A stretch of DNA of 6,160 nt, taken from Spirochaetales bacterium. Lineage in GTDB: Bacteria > Spirochaetota > Spirochaetia > Sphaerochaetales > Sphaerochaetaceae. Location: the NCBI GenBank assembly GCA_017962865.1, contig JAGCUM010000202.1, positions 1 to 6,160 of the forward strand, written 5' to 3'. Below, in pieces: positions 5,270 through 6,160 of this stretch (positions are counted from its first letter, which is position 1; each line of letters begins with the position of its first letter). The notes under the pieces are model-generated. The model ran no database searches, was not told the origin of the DNA, and saw nothing but the letters and a program-made list of their open reading frames with translations. The translations under genes and the position numbers were made by a program.

Positions 5270-6160
5270 CTACTCAATCTGTGGAACAGACGCGGGCTCA
5301 GGGGTATATGCAGGAGTCTCCGTATCCATGCCGGAGAGATCCATATCTTCCTCCGCGGACATCATCATCATGAGCATCAGAAGCTGACTGAGATCAAGAC
5401 CCTCCTCGGAATCCGTTTCCTCATTCTGAGTTGATTCCTGCTTCGATTCGCTGATCGGAAGAATCCTGACCGTCTGATAGATGCCCTGGAAGTAGGTCAG
5501 CACAATCAGAACTACTGCCGCTATCGGAATAGCAAGATCGTACTCGGGATGCTTTCGGGTCCTGTTGTATGAGAAGAGCAGCATGAACGGAGCAAGCAGG
5601 ATCAGGGATACCGATTCTCCGAAGCCGATTTACATCATACGCAGAAGAGCGGACATCATTTCTGCCTCGATTGTTTCTGCTGCCACGGCGCTGACACCGG
5701 TCTGCATCCCTATCCGGATTGCGGGGAAGATGATGGTGATGTACAGGTCGACCAAACCCATGACCACCAGGACAATGGATGCGAAGACCGAGAAGTTCAG
5801 GGAGTTTCGTCTTGTATTGAGGAATTCCTGATACTCTTCGAGGCTTCTTCCGTTTCTGCAGAAGCGTTTTTCCCTTATCTTCACAAAAAGCGCAAGGATT
5901 ATGAAGGTGACGAAAGTCATGGGTGGTTTGACTGTAAGCAGCGGATAGATGATGAACGGAAGTCTGATTTCGTTGCCGGTGCTCAGCCACTTCAGGTAGA
6001 TGGACAATGCCTCGTATGCGATGGGCAGGATGGCAAATAGCCTGAAGATTATGCGTTTCTTGCCGACAAAGACACGTTTGGGCTGGTGGTTCAGAAAGTA
6101 CATGACCGATGTGCAGAGGAAAAGGTCAATGAAGATGTTGAACGCAAAAAAACCTTTTCC
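5270..6160 (-). pseudogene. polytopic membrane protein of unknown function, interrupted by an in-frame TAA and cut by the right edge
   Basis: One minus-strand frame runs from the window edge to a TAG at 5270-5272: 176 codons, a TAA at 5630-5632, then 119 more codons in the same frame. I do not recognise the family. About six membrane segments are visible: GFFAFNIFIDLFLCTSVMYF at the edge, FRLFAILPIAYEALSIYL, a segment around FVTFIILALFV, a segment around SIVLVVMGLVDLYITIIF, then after the stop IGFGESVSLILLAPFMLLFS and IPIAAVVLIVLTYFQGIY. The C-terminal tail is acidic, rich in Glu, Ser, Asp and Met, with a run of four Met. The TAA sits at the start of the fifth segment, so termination there removes two membrane segments and the tail. 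The ATG at 6103 is probably internal: upstream codons are open, hydrophobic and lack a ribosome-binding site. The ATG at 5584 after the stop also lacks one. Possible explanations are nonsense decay, a sequencing error or readthrough. Confidence 0.7.

Noticed and set aside
5630..5632. Alternative genetic code (TAA as sense) as the reason for the internal stop
   Set aside because: The conserved genes here end in TGA or TAG, so the window cannot test it, but no such code is known in bacteria resembling this one; mutation or sequencing error is far simpler.

Overview
The window looks like chromosomal DNA of a moderate-GC bacterium, most likely a spirochaete (Treponema- or Sphaerochaeta-like). The basis is the style of the RimO and AroA sequences (for example the AroA motif IPASKSQTI) and is inference from memory of the families, not a database result. 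Most of the window is housekeeping sequence. One small mobile-element-like insert and one broken membrane-protein gene stand out.

Layout: (1) 1-514, minus strand: the first 171 codons of aroA (EPSP synthase, shikimate pathway), running off the left edge. It has a candidate promoter so close to the ATG that the mRNA may be leaderless. (2) 586-1517: a gene for an HUH/Y1 (IS200-like, REP-associated type) transposase, preceded by a perfect Shine-Dalgarno and bracketed by inverted repeats. The innermost 16 bp of the two repeats are identical. The outer parts resemble each other mainly when read as peptide tails that end at the same TAA. (3) 1570-5264, plus strand: a two-gene operon, rimO (ribosomal protein S12 methylthiotransferase) and a UvrD/PcrA-type superfamily 1 helicase, joined by an ATGA stop/start overlap. 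A candidate sigma70-type promoter sits directly before rimO. (4) 5270-6160, minus strand: a polytopic membrane protein gene entering from the right edge and converging on the helicase gene with a 5-bp gap. Its reading frame is cut by one in-frame TAA, after which the same frame continues as plausible membrane protein.

How the parts relate: the putative insert sits between the promoters of the divergent genes aroA and rimO without obviously damaging either. RimO (translation fidelity) and the helicase (DNA repair and replication) have no direct functional link; the overlap suggests shared transcription and coupled translation. I see no rRNA, tRNA or CRISPR array and no convincing rho-independent terminator. 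The best candidates for something not routinely described are the peptide-like inverted repeats around the transposase and the in-frame TAA in the membrane protein gene.
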